A stretch of 64,000 bases of DNA from Alphaproteobacteria bacterium (lineage in GTDB: Bacteria; Pseudomonadota; Alphaproteobacteria; JAJFFI01): positions 59,004 through 123,003 of the forward strand of contig JASJBI010000025.1 in assembly GCA_030066595.1 (NCBI GenBank), written 5' to 3'. A program made the position numbers and the translations under genes. Below are positions 39,831-48,013 of this stretch, piece by piece. Each line of letters opens with the position of its first letter. Within the stretch, counting starts at the first letter, position 1. The notes beneath the pieces were generated by a model. That model did no database searches, was not told the DNA's origin, and saw nothing but the letters and a program-made list of their open reading frames with translations.

Positions 39831-39848
39831 CACGTGATATCACGTGAT
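39831..39848. promoter_or_regulatory. Candidate operator: two CACGTGAT copies 10 bp apart
   Basis: CACGTGAT occurs at 39831-39838 and 39841-39848, one helical turn apart. The first copy plus the gap and second half forms a perfect 16-bp palindrome (39831-39846). It lies centrally in the divergent region, 94 bp from the SUMF1-like start and 119 bp from the P460 start, well placed to control both. Confidence 0.6.
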
Positions 39849-39966
39849 CTCACCATTTCAGGTCCTGGGGTTAGGGTCTAGCTGGGGACAAAGTTATGGC
39901 TCGGGCACCCGATGTCCCGGGCCGGTCCAGCAAGAGACATCGGAATACCCCCGGGAGGCTTGGAAG

Positions 39967-41142
39967 ATGCAAGAACTGCACGCGAAAACATCGAAGGAAC
40001 GGTTGCTGGCCGGTGCCGTGCTGCCGCTCCTCTTTGGGGTCGGCGTGGCCCTCGGCGCGTCCGCCGCCAACAGCGGCCGGGCAGTCGCGGCCGAGGATCT
40101 GACGTCCATTGCAAGCATGCGCGCGGCTCTTGGGAGCAACCCGACCGCCATCTCCAGGGACCGGCTTCCGGTGCAGTTGGCGGCCTGTGGCGCCTGCGAC
40201 GCCTGTAAGGCCAAGTGCGGCGCCTGTGGCGCGTGTGGCGCCTGTAAGGCGGCCTGCGGTGCCTGTGGGGCCTGCGGGGCCTGTGGCGCCTGCGGGGCCT
40301 GTGGCGCCTGCGGCGCGTGTGGTGCCGGGGGTGCGGTCAGCACGGCCTGCGTGGTTCCGCGCCTGCAGACCGCGGCAGCCTGTGGCGCCTGCAAGGCAAA
40401 ATGCGGCGCCTGCGGTGCGTGCGGCGCCTGCAAGGCAAAATGCGGGGCGTGCGGCGCCTGCGCGGCCAAGGCCAAGTGCGGCGCCTGCGGGGCGTGCGGG
40501 GCGTGCGGCGCCTGCGCTGCCAAGGCCAAGTGCGGGGCGTGCGGCGCCTGCGGCGCGTGCAAGGCGGCGGCCAAATGCGGGGCCTGCGGTGCCTGTGGTG
40601 CGTGCGGGGCCTGTGGCGCCTGCGGCGCGGGCGCTGCTGTGGAACTCACCGACAGCGAAGCCGCCAAAGCCTATGACTGCCTGCAACGGGAAATGCAGGC
40701 CGCCTATGCCAAAGCCGCGGTCAAGGCGGTAGCGAACTATGGCAAGTGGAAGCGGTTCAACACCGGCGCCTACCAGTCGGCCACGCATGGCAGCCGCTAT
40801 GTCAACAACTACGCCAACAAGACGGGTCAGAAGGCCTACGGCAAGTACGAGAAGATCGGCAAGATGGCCAAGGGCGGCGTGCTGGCCAAGGACAGCTTCC
40901 AGGCCATGCCGGACGGCCGGCTCGCGGTCGGCCCCCTGTTCGTGATGGAGAAGATGGGCAAGGGCTTCAACAAGGAGAGCCGGGACTGGCGCTACAGCAT
41001 GATCATGCCCGACGGCTCGGTGTTCGGCACCACCGGCGGCGCGGGCGCCAGCAAGGTCAAGTTCTGTTACGAATGCCACAACGCCATGGGCGAGGAGAGC
41101 GATTCGCTGACGTTCCTGCCCGAGGAATACCGCAGCAAGTAA
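39967..41142 (+). CDS. Secreted Cys-Gly-Ala repeat protein with C-terminal cytochrome P460 domain
   Basis: The 391-residue product has a signal segment (about 10-42), then two blocks of C-G-A triplets: residues 74-118 with 15 Cys and 139-219 with 24 Cys, mostly at exact three-residue spacing, broken by Lys/Ala linkers (KAKC, AAKAKC, KAAAKC); Cys128 lies between. None of the repeats forms CxxCH. Residues about 240-391 match cytochrome P460: HGSRYVNNYAN, DWRYSMIMPDGSVFG, the heme c site CYECH (Cys367, Cys370, His371) and FLPEEYR. P460 proteins carry a lysine-crosslinked heme and oxidise hydroxylamine or bind NO. The repeats use varied synonymous codons. The ATG follows GGGAGG by 8 bases; an earlier in-frame ATG at 39844 overlaps the candidate operator. 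Function of the fusion is unknown. Confidence 0.9.
   Translation: MQELHAKTSKERLLAGAVLPLLFGVGVALGASAANSGRAVAAEDLTSIASMRAALGSNPTAISRDRLPVQLAACGACDACKAKCGACGACGACKAACGACGACGACGACGACGACGACGAGGAVSTACVVPRLQTAAACGACKAKCGACGACGACKAKCGACGACAAKAKCGACGACGACGACAAKAKCGACGACGACKAAAKCGACGACGACGACGACGAGAAVELTDSEAAKAYDCLQREMQAAYAKAAVKAVANYGKWKRFNTGAYQSATHGSRYVNNYANKTGQKAYGKYEKIGKMAKGGVLAKDSFQAMPDGRLAVGPLFVMEKMGKGFNKESRDWRYSMIMPDGSVFGTTGGAGASKVKFCYECHNAMGEESDSLTFLPEEYRSK
40186..40623 (+). repeat. Degenerate 9-bp coding repeat (TGY GGN GCN)
   Basis: Tandem Cys-Gly-Ala codon units fill 40186-40320 and 40381-40623. Third positions vary (tgc/tgt, ggc/ggt/ggg, gcc/gcg) without a fixed order, so units are not identical copies, consistent with an older array under protein-level selection. 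Confidence 0.85.
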
Positions 41143-41170
41143 CGAACCCCCCACAAGCGAGTGTGGAATT

Positions 41171-41208
41171 GGGGCGGGACGCCGGGTGACCGGCCCCGCC
41201 CCTCTTTT
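41171..41208 (+). terminator. Intrinsic terminator of the P460 gene
   Basis: GGGGCGGG (41171-41178) pairs with CCCGCCCC (41195-41202), with an inner CCGG/CCGG, followed by TCTTTT. It begins 28 bp after the stop. Confidence 0.78.
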
Positions 41209-41210
41209 GC

Positions 41211-41334
41211 CTAGAGCATTTTCGGTATTGATTGCATCACCGGGCCACTCCCCCACCCGGCCGCCCGATTCCTTGGGGTGGCCGGGTGGGGGAGTGGCCC
41301 GGTGCCGATTCCGTCAAGATAGAAACAGCTCTAG
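41211..41334. repeat. Palindromic MITE-like intergenic element
   Basis: Ends are near-inverted repeats: CTAGAGCATTTTC at the left and its counterpart GAAACAGCTCTAG at the right. Inside, 41238-41262 and 41280-41304 are perfect 25-bp reverse complements around a 17-nt loop. It contains no coding frame. The CTAGAGC termini recall short intergenic palindromes common in alphaproteobacteria. It lies between the P460 terminator and the convergent UspA gene. Confidence 0.7.
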
Positions 41335-41353
41335 CGCCTGATCGGGCTGCGTG

Positions 41354-41782
41354 CTATCCGCGCACGACCAGGACCGATGTGTTCGCGTGACGCACGACCC
41401 GCGCCGCGTTCGGGCCAAGCAGGTAGTCCTGCAACTCGGGCCGGTGCGACGCCATCACGATCAAATCGCAGTTGATGTCCTCGGCAATCCTCAGGATTTC
41501 CTCATAGACCGTTCCCTGGCCAACGACATGCTGCACGCTGACGCCGTCGGGCACATGCTTCTTGGCGAAGGCGTGCAGCTCGGTCTTTGCCTTCTCGAGA
41601 GCTTTCTCCTCGAAGTCCTCGGGGAAAAAGCTGCCGACGATGGCCATGCCGAAGTCGGGGACGATCGTACTCAGGTGCAAGGTCGACCCGAAGGCCTTGC
41701 AGTACTCCACCGCCGTCGGCAGCGCCTTCTTCCACGAGCTGGCCTCGCCCAGGTCGATGGCGAGCAGGATGTCTTTGTACAT
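41354..41782 (-). CDS. Universal stress protein (UspA family)
   Basis: The 142-residue UspA-fold protein starts MYKDILLAIDLGEASSWKKA and has the ATP-binding loop VMASHRPELQDYLLGPNAARVVRHANTSVLVVRG (the G-x-x-G-x(9)-G-S/T type motif, here slightly divergent). It is 10 bp after the fused TRAP permease gene on the same strand. TRAP-linked Usp proteins such as TeaD regulate transporter activity, so a similar role is plausible. Confidence 0.9.
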   Translation of the reverse strand: MYKDILLAIDLGEASSWKKALPTAVEYCKAFGSTLHLSTIVPDFGMAIVGSFFPEDFEEKALEKAKTELHAFAKKHVPDGVSVQHVVGQGTVYEEILRIAEDINCDLIVMASHRPELQDYLLGPNAARVVRHANTSVLVVRG

Positions 41783-41792
41783 GTGTCTCCCC

Positions 41793-44381
41793 TTATTCGG
41801 CGGGTTTCGGGACGGCCTTCGGGCGGCGCGCCCGTTGCATCAGGATGACCAGGACCAGGATGGCCAGCGCCGGCACATACATCCATTGCTTGGCGGGCCG
41901 GTCCGCCGCCTGCTGTATGCTCGCGATCTCCCAGTCGAAGTCGAGCTTCTGCTTCTCGGCCGGGCTGCCGAAGACGACGTTGTCGATCAGAACCTTTTCG
42001 TCCTCGACCCGCAGCTCGAGCCCGGCAGTGGCCAGCCGTTCCTCGCCCGATGCCTTGGGGCCCAAGGGCAGCATGACCACCTTGTCGACCGGGTTGCCTT
42101 CCAGATCCTCGCCCGTCACCTGGATGCGGATCTGCGAGTCCGCGGGCATCTCGCCGGCAACGGCCACGATGTTCCTGGCCGACACCGTCTCCAGCGGCGG
42201 CCAGACCATGTCCATCCAGAAGCCCGGGCGGAACATGGTGAAGGCGATCACCAGCAACAGCGCCGTCTCCCAGATCTTGTTCCGGACCAGGAAGAAGCCC
42301 TGGGTCGCCGCCGCAAACACCATCATCGCCACCAAGGCGGAGACGATCGTGATGATCAGGTGCAGCGGCCCCTCGATCCCGATCATCAAGAGCTCTGTGT
42401 TGAAGATGAACAGGAAGGGTAGGATCGCCGTCCGGATGTCGTAGGCGAAGCCCTGCAAGCCGGTCCGGATCGGATCGCCCCCCGAAATCGCGGCCGCAGC
42501 AAAGGCGGCCAAGCCCACGGGCGGCGTGTCGTCGGCCAGGATGCCGAAATAGAAGACGAACATATGGACCGCGATCAGCGGCACGATGAGCCCGGCTTCC
42601 GCCCCCAGCGTCACGATCACCGGCGCCATCAGGGACGAGACCACGATGTAGTTCGCCGTGGTCGGCAGGCCCATGCCCAGGACCAGGCTGATGATCGCGG
42701 TGAACAGCAGCATGAGGACCAGGTTGCCGCCGGAGATGAACTCCACGAACTCGGTCATCACCAGGCCGATGCCGGTGAGCGTCACCGTACCGACGATGAT
42801 GCCGGCCGCGGCGGTCGCCACGCCGATGCCGATCATGTTGCGGGCACCGGCGACCATGCCGTCGAGCCATTCCTGCACACCCAGGCGCCAGGCCGCCCCG
42901 ATGTCGCCGCTCTTGCGGAACATGGCCTTCAACGGATGCTGCGTGAACAGGATGACGGTCATGAAGACCGCCGCCCAGAACGCGGCCAGGCCCGGCGAGA
43001 AGCGCTCGACCGTCAAGCACCAGACCAGCACCACCACCGGCAACAGATAGTAGAGCCCCGCCTTGATCGTCGGCCCGGGTTCCGGCAGCTGATCGATCTT
43101 GTCGCTGACCTCGAGCTCCGGGAACAGGGTGGCGTATTTGAGCAGCCCGAGATAGGCGACAACCAGGAGGATGCCGGCGACGATCGGCGTCGCGTCGCCC
43201 GCCACCGTCTTGATCCAGCCAAGCCCGTAATAGACCGCGCCCGAGAGGATGACCAGACCGAGAATCGTGCCGGTGAAGCTGATCAGGCTGCGCACCAGGT
43301 TCGATTCCGAGCGCCGCGGAAGGCCTTGCATGCCGGCCTTCAGCGCCTCCAGATGGACGATGTAGACCAGGGCGCAATAGGAGATGATCGCCGGCAGGAA
43401 GGCGTGCTTGATTACGTCCACATAGGAGATGCCGACGAACTCGACCATCAGGAAGGCGGCCGCGCCCATGATCGGCGGCGTGAGCTGGCCGTTGGTCGAC
43501 GAGGCCACCTCGACCGCCCCGGCCTTCTCGGGCGGGAACCCGACCCGCTTCATGAGCGGGATGGTGAAAGTCCCGGTGGTCACCACGTTGGCGATCGACG
43601 AGCCCGAGACCAGGCCGGTCATGCCGGACGACACCACGGCCGCCTTGGCCGGGCCGCCGCGCATGTGGCCCAGCAGGGCGAACGCGACGCGTATGAAGTA
43701 GTTGCCCGCGCCCGCCCTCTCCAAGAGGGATCCGAACAGCACGAACAGGAACACCATGCTGGTCGACACGCCGAGAGCGACGCCGAAGACGCCTTCCGTC
43801 TGCAGCCAGTAATGCGACATGCCCTTGCCCAGGCTGGCGCCCTTGTGGGCGATCACATCCGGCATATGAGGTCCGGCGAAGGTGTAGGTCAGAAATACGA
43901 TGGCGACCACCATGAGCGGCGGCCCGAGGGCCCTGCGGGTCGCTTCCAGCAAAAGCGCCAGGCCGATCACCGCCACCACCAGATCGTGAGTCGTGGGGTC
44001 GCCCGGCCGTTCCGACAGGCCATGGTGGAACAGGAACAGATAGCCGCCGCAATAGGCGCCGACCAGGGCGAACCCCCAATCCTGGATCGGAATGTAGTGA
44101 CGCGGGGACTTCTTGAGCGCCGGATAGGCCGTGTAGGCGAGAAAGATGGCAAACGCCAGATGGATCGAGCGCGCCTCGGTATCGTTGAACACGCCGATGC
44201 CGATGGCAAACGGCAAGGGCGAGGAGATCCAGAGCTGGAACAGTGACCAGACAAATGGCACGGCCCAGAGGATCTTCGCCGGGATGCCGGTCGGCGCGCG
44301 CGCACCGGTATCGGCCTCGGCGATCATGTCCTGCAGGTCTTGATCTTCGGCCGGTGCGTCAGCCTTGGTTTCTTCGCTCAT
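41793..44381 (-). CDS. TRAP-TAXI fused permease (DctQM-type, 4TM/12TM)
   Basis: The 862-residue membrane protein joins a DctQ-like N-terminal part (about 40-200) to a DctM-like part with conserved blocks MRGGPAKAAVVSSGMTGLVSG, NGQLTPPIMGAAAFLM and GMGLPTTANYIV. A soluble domain near residues 720-820 precedes a final membrane segment. It is the permease for TAXI-type binding proteins, two of which are encoded just upstream. Start ATG 44381 (GGGGAG six bases ahead) or 44384; the 44405 ATG is less likely. Confidence 0.92.
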   Translation of the reverse strand: MSEETKADAPAEDQDLQDMIAEADTGARAPTGIPAKILWAVPFVWSLFQLWISSPLPFAIGIGVFNDTEARSIHLAFAIFLAYTAYPALKKSPRHYIPIQDWGFALVGAYCGGYLFLFHHGLSERPGDPTTHDLVVAVIGLALLLEATRRALGPPLMVVAIVFLTYTFAGPHMPDVIAHKGASLGKGMSHYWLQTEGVFGVALGVSTSMVFLFVLFGSLLERAGAGNYFIRVAFALLGHMRGGPAKAAVVSSGMTGLVSGSSIANVVTTGTFTIPLMKRVGFPPEKAGAVEVASSTNGQLTPPIMGAAAFLMVEFVGISYVDVIKHAFLPAIISYCALVYIVHLEALKAGMQGLPRRSESNLVRSLISFTGTILGLVILSGAVYYGLGWIKTVAGDATPIVAGILLVVAYLGLLKYATLFPELEVSDKIDQLPEPGPTIKAGLYYLLPVVVLVWCLTVERFSPGLAAFWAAVFMTVILFTQHPLKAMFRKSGDIGAAWRLGVQEWLDGMVAGARNMIGIGVATAAAGIIVGTVTLTGIGLVMTEFVEFISGGNLVLMLLFTAIISLVLGMGLPTTANYIVVSSLMAPVIVTLGAEAGLIVPLIAVHMFVFYFGILADDTPPVGLAAFAAAAISGGDPIRTGLQGFAYDIRTAILPFLFIFNTELLMIGIEGPLHLIITIVSALVAMMVFAAATQGFFLVRNKIWETALLLVIAFTMFRPGFWMDMVWPPLETVSARNIVAVAGEMPADSQIRIQVTGEDLEGNPVDKVVMLPLGPKASGEERLATAGLELRVEDEKVLIDNVVFGSPAEKQKLDFDWEIASIQQAADRPAKQWMYVPALAILVLVILMQRARRPKAVPKPAE

Positions 44382-44466
44382 CATCGTCTCCCCGTCTTTG
44401 GCCACGCCGCGCTTCCCCCGTGCGGCATGGCCCGATTCATGGCTGTCCGGTTCGTTGCCGGGCCGA

Positions 44467-45450
44467 TCACATGTTGCCGCTCTCGCGGAAATAGCGCACA
44501 GCGCCGGGATGCAGTGGCGCCGACAGGCCGTTCCGCATCATCTGGCTGGCCTCCAGTGACCTCAGGGACGGATGCGTCTTGCGCAGCGCCTCGAGGTTCT
44601 CGAAGACCGCCTTGGTCATTCGATAGACCACGTCCTCGGAGATGTCCTCGGATGTCACCAGCGTTGCCACGACGCCGAAGCTCTTGATCTGCTTGGGCGT
44701 TCCCGAATAGACACCGGCAGGCACAACCACCGCCGTATAGTGGGGGTTCGCGCCGACCAGCTTCTCGATCACCGGGCCGCCGAGATCGACCAGCGTCGCC
44801 TCGCACATCTCATCGGCCTGCTGCAAGACGGCGTCCGGATGGACCACGCGAAAGACCATGGCCTGCAGCCGGTCGTGACAGAAGGCAAGCGACTGCTGGT
44901 CGGCCGGCAGCACCTGGACCAGCTGGAAGTCCTCGTCGGTCCACCCGGCCGCATCCATCAGCGCGTCCATGGCCGCGCGCTCGACCGAGCCCGCATTGCC
45001 GATGTTGATCCGGCTGCCCTTGAGATCGTCGAGGCTCTTCAGTCCGGACCCGCGCTTCGCGACCACGGTGAGCGGTTCGGCATGCACCGAGAACAGCGCG
45101 CGGATGTTCTCGAAGCTGCCATCCATGAAGCGGACCGGACCCGTGCGGTTGACCGCATGATACTGCCAGTCGGACAGGGCGACGCCCGCCTCGATGGCAC
45201 CGTTTCGCACGTTTTCCAGGTTCGAGAGCGAGTCCGTCGCCGGCCGGGCCTCGCAGCGGATATCATCGGCATGGTGGTTGATCAGGTGACAGATCGCGCG
45301 TCCGACGTGATGATGCACGCTGTCGCTCTCGGCGGTGCCGATCAGCACTTCGTCCGCCGCGGCCGCCAATCCAGAGAACCACAATACGCCCAGCACCGCG
45401 GTGAGGCCGCGCGCAAGCATGGATCGCCCATACGCCATCCGCATCGTCAC
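44467..45450 (-). CDS. TAXI-family TRAP solute-binding protein
   Basis: The 327-residue periplasmic protein has a signal peptide (about 10-31, ending LAAA-ADE) and TAXI features LIGTAESDSVHHHVGRAICHLI and GVALSDWQYHAVN. It is roughly 40% similar by eye to the next TAXI protein at 45646, with the same length and block order. Unusually it has HHH where the relative has a YYPTG motif in the ligand loop. It lies just upstream of the fused permease gene. Confidence 0.9.
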   Translation of the reverse strand: MTMRMAYGRSMLARGLTAVLGVLWFSGLAAAADEVLIGTAESDSVHHHVGRAICHLINHHADDIRCEARPATDSLSNLENVRNGAIEAGVALSDWQYHAVNRTGPVRFMDGSFENIRALFSVHAEPLTVVAKRGSGLKSLDDLKGSRINIGNAGSVERAAMDALMDAAGWTDEDFQLVQVLPADQQSLAFCHDRLQAMVFRVVHPDAVLQQADEMCEATLVDLGGPVIEKLVGANPHYTAVVVPAGVYSGTPKQIKSFGVVATLVTSEDISEDVVYRMTKAVFENLEALRKTHPSLRSLEASQMMRNGLSAPLHPGAVRYFRESGNM

Positions 45451-45602
45451 CTCCCATAGCCGGCGGCAAACGCCCGCCTGTCTCGGGGTTGTTCGTCCGC
45501 CACTCCGCGCGCCAGCGCCCGGCGGCGGCCCTTCCCCTTATGGACACTATTCAAAAACGAATACGATCTCTGACCAAAGGAAAACCTGTTGCTGGCCCGG
45601 AT

Positions 45603-45636
45603 GGCGGGGGCCGGAGATCGCTCTCCCGCCCCCGCC
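45603..45636 (-). terminator. Hairpin after the second TAXI gene
   Basis: GGCGGGGGC (45603-45611) pairs with GCCCCCGCC (45628-45636), just 10 bp after the stop of the upstream TAXI gene on the minus strand. It may attenuate read-through into the next TAXI gene, raising binding-protein levels. Confidence 0.5.
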
Positions 45637-45645
45637 CGCCCGGCG

Positions 45646-46617
45646 TTACATCCACCCTTTTTCTTTGTAGTACTTGGCCGCGCCGGGGTGCAGCGGTGCG
45701 GACAAGCCGTCCTTGATCATTTCCGACTCTTTCAGGTTGGCAAAGGCCGGGTGCAGCTTTCGAAACTGACCGAAGTTCTCGAACACCGCCTTCACCAGTT
45801 GGTACACCACCTTCTCCGGCACCTTGGCCGAGGTGACGAAGGTCGCGCCGACGCCGAAGGTCTGCACGTCCTTATCGTTGCCCCGATACATCCCGCCGGG
45901 AATGGTGGCCTTCCGGTAGTAGTCGTTGTCGGCCACCAATTTGTCGACGGCCGAGCCCGACACGTTGACCAGCACGCTCTCGCACGAGGTGGTGGCTTCC
46001 TTGATCGAGCCCGACGGATGGCCGACGGTGAACACCATGGCGTCGATCTTGTTGTCGCAGAGCGCCGCCGACTGCTCGGCGGACTTGAGCTCCGAGGCCA
46101 ACTGGAAGTCCGTCTTGCTCCAGCCCATGGCCTTCATCACCACCTCCATGGTGCCGCGCTGGCCAGACCCGGGGTTGCCGATATTCACGCGCTTGCCCTT
46201 GAGGTCCTGGAAGTTCTTGACCTCGGCATCCTTCCGCGCGACCACCGTAAAGGGCTCGGGATGCACGGAAAACACCGCCCGCAAATCCTTGTTGGCGCCT
46301 TTCTCCTTGAACTTGGCGGTGCCGTTATAGGCGTGGTACTGCCAGTCCGACTGGGCCACGCCGAAGTCCAATTCGCCGGCGCGAATGGTGTTGAGGTTGT
46401 AGACCGAGCCGCCGGTCGATTCGACCGAGCAGCGGATGCCATGCTCCTTGCGGCCCTTGTTCACCAGCCTGCAGATGGCGCCGCCCGTGGGGTAGTAAAC
46501 GCCGGTTACGCCACCGGTCCCGATGGTGATGAATTGACCTTCGGCCGATGCGGCGCTTGCCGCCAGGCTCAGGCCCAGTGCCGTAGCCGATGCGATGAGT
46601 GCATTCCTGAAGTCCAT
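45646..46617 (-). CDS. TAXI-family TRAP solute-binding protein
   Basis: The 323-residue protein has a clear signal peptide ([12 protein letters not shown] at about 18-26) and the TAXI blocks [32 protein letters not shown] and [19 protein letters not shown] at 46617 has AAGGAGG seven bases ahead; an earlier ATG at 46635 lacks one. It is first of the four-gene TAXI-TRAP set. Ligands of TAXI proteins include glutamate-type compounds but are mostly unknown. Confidence 0.94.
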   Translation of the reverse strand: MDFRNALIASATALGLSLAASAASAEGQFITIGTGGVTGVYYPTGGAICRLVNKGRKEHGIRCSVESTGGSVYNLNTIRAGELDFGVAQSDWQYHAYNGTAKFKEKGANKDLRAVFSVHPEPFTVVARKDAEVKNFQDLKGKRVNIGNPGSGQRGTMEVVMKAMGWSKTDFQLASELKSAEQSAALCDNKIDAMVFTVGHPSGSIKEATTSCESVLVNVSGSAVDKLVADNDYYRKATIPGGMYRGNDKDVQTFGVGATFVTSAKVPEKVVYQLVKAVFENFGQFRKLHPAFANLKESEMIKDGLSAPLHPGAAKYYKEKGWM

Positions 46618-47125
46618 AAAGATCCTCCTTGTCACGCCTTTGTACTTGTTTGGCTCAAGCTCGGAATTGCCCGGCGGCGCATCAGATCGTGCCCGGGTCG
46701 TACCCAGGGTCCGCCGGGCGCCATTGCCCAGCAGAGGCCGGCCGCGCCGGCCGGCGACGTCCCCCGATTTCGTTGCCTTGGATATGCGGACGATCCCGCC
46801 CGCAGCGCGTGAACGCGGCTCTCACATCGGTTCCGGTCGCGCTTGATCGCCGCGACCGGCCGCCCCTCCCTGTGGCCATGTTCTTTGTCCGTAATTGTCA
46901 GACACGACACGGTCTTAGCGGGGCGGAGCATAGCACAGGCCGATTGCCGTTCAAGGCCGGCCAGCCGATGCTGGCCATGTATTACGTATGCCAAGCGGTG
47001 CGGCTCTTCCGAGAGGGCTGCTGCGATCCAGGCGGCGCCCGAGCGGGGATCGCCGCTGGACCCCGCGTCCGCGGGCGGCGGCCATGCCGCTGCCGAGCAT
47101 GCCAAAGAATGCCGGGCGAGGCTGA
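46618..47125. other. 508-bp gap, no convincing gene
   Basis: The region upstream of the TAXI gene and downstream of the BKACE gene shows only open frames with non-coding composition, and no tRNA or rRNA. It presumably carries the promoter of the TAXI operon and the 3' end of the BKACE operon. Confidence 0.5.
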
Positions 47126-48013
47126 TCATCCCGCCGGCCGTCCGGCCGCACGACGGGTGCGGCCGGACGGTCCTTCCGAGAGCCCCTCGCGCGCCAGCGC
47201 CGCGTCGGCCACCGGCCGGCCCATCAGAGCCGCCCCGGCGCACAGTTGCGACACCAGATCCGCATTGCTGTCCGCGACCTCCCCGTCACTGCGCATCAGG
47301 TTGTTCTCGAATCCCACGCGGGCATGACCGCCCAAGGCCGCCGCGGCCAGAGTGCAGGCGCTTTCCCGCGGCCCGAAGGCGCACAGCGCCCAGTCGTCCC
47401 GGCGGTCGTGCACGGCGAGATAGGGCAGCAGATCGTCGGGCACGGACGTCTGCCCCATGCTGTAACGGCCGAGCACGAAGAGCAGGAAGTGCCGATCGCC
47501 CGGAACGATGCCCCGGCGCCGGAGGTCGTGGAAGCGGGTGATGCCCTGAGTCGAGAAAACGATGTACTGAACCATGACCTGGTCGCGGTGTAGATCGGCC
47601 AGCAGTTCCGCGGCCGGCGTCTCCCACTCTGGGCTCGGAATGATCTCCTTGAGCGCGATGGACACGGCCTCGGGGCGGGTCTCGCGGATCACGGCGATCT
47701 GCTCGTCCGGCCGGTAGCGGCCCGCCGCTTCGCTGGTGACCTGCACGATCAGATCCTCGCCCACCAGGGACCGGATTGCGGCAGTGGTCTCGCGATAGGC
47801 CTCCGCATCCAGGAGATGAGCACCGTCCCGGTCGCGCACGTGCAGATGCAGCATGGCCGCACCGGCGTCGCGGCAGGCGGCCGCCGCCGCAGCGATTTCA
47901 GCTATCTCCATCGGCAGGGCTGGGTGGTCGGCCTTGCTGCGCCGGGCGCCGGTGGGCGCAACCGAAATCACCAATGGCGACCAGGCGGCCGGCGTCGGAT
48001 CCGGCCCGCTCAT
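47126..48013 (-). CDS. BKACE family (DUF849) beta-keto acid cleavage enzyme
   Basis: The 295-residue TIM-barrel protein has the metal-binding HLHVRDRDG (about 50-58), ALKEIIPSPEWE, and VGFENNLMRSDG near the C-terminus. BKACE enzymes condense a beta-keto acid with acetyl-CoA. ATG at 48013 overlaps the aminotransferase stop (ATGA), so the two are coupled. With the aminotransferase, it suggests deamination of an amino acid to a beta-keto acid that is then cleaved. The specific substrate is not known. Confidence 0.9.
   Translation of the reverse strand: MSGPDPTPAAWSPLVISVAPTGARRSKADHPALPMEIAEIAAAAAACRDAGAAMLHLHVRDRDGAHLLDAEAYRETTAAIRSLVGEDLIVQVTSEAAGRYRPDEQIAVIRETRPEAVSIALKEIIPSPEWETPAAELLADLHRDQVMVQYIVFSTQGITRFHDLRRRGIVPGDRHFLLFVLGRYSMGQTSVPDDLLPYLAVHDRRDDWALCAFGPRESACTLAAAALGGHARVGFENNLMRSDGEVADSNADLVSQLCAGAALMGRPVADAALAREGLSEGPSGRTRRAAGRPAG

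Noticed and set aside
40186..40623. Cysteine repeats as multiheme cytochrome sites
   Set aside because: No CxxC in the repeats is followed by His; only the C-terminal CYECH is a heme c motif.
40186..40623. CRISPR or satellite array
   Set aside because: The 9-bp units are contiguous, coding and lack spacers.
39871..41256. 461-codon antisense frame across the Cys-repeat gene
   Set aside because: Its Gly/Ala/Thr-rich repeats are the mirror of the TGY-GGN-GCN units; the plus strand has signal peptide, ribosome-binding site and P460 motifs.
46618..47125. Several 65-230 codon frames in the gap
   Set aside because: They overlap each other on both strands, have Arg/Pro/Ala-rich shadow composition and no ribosome-binding site.
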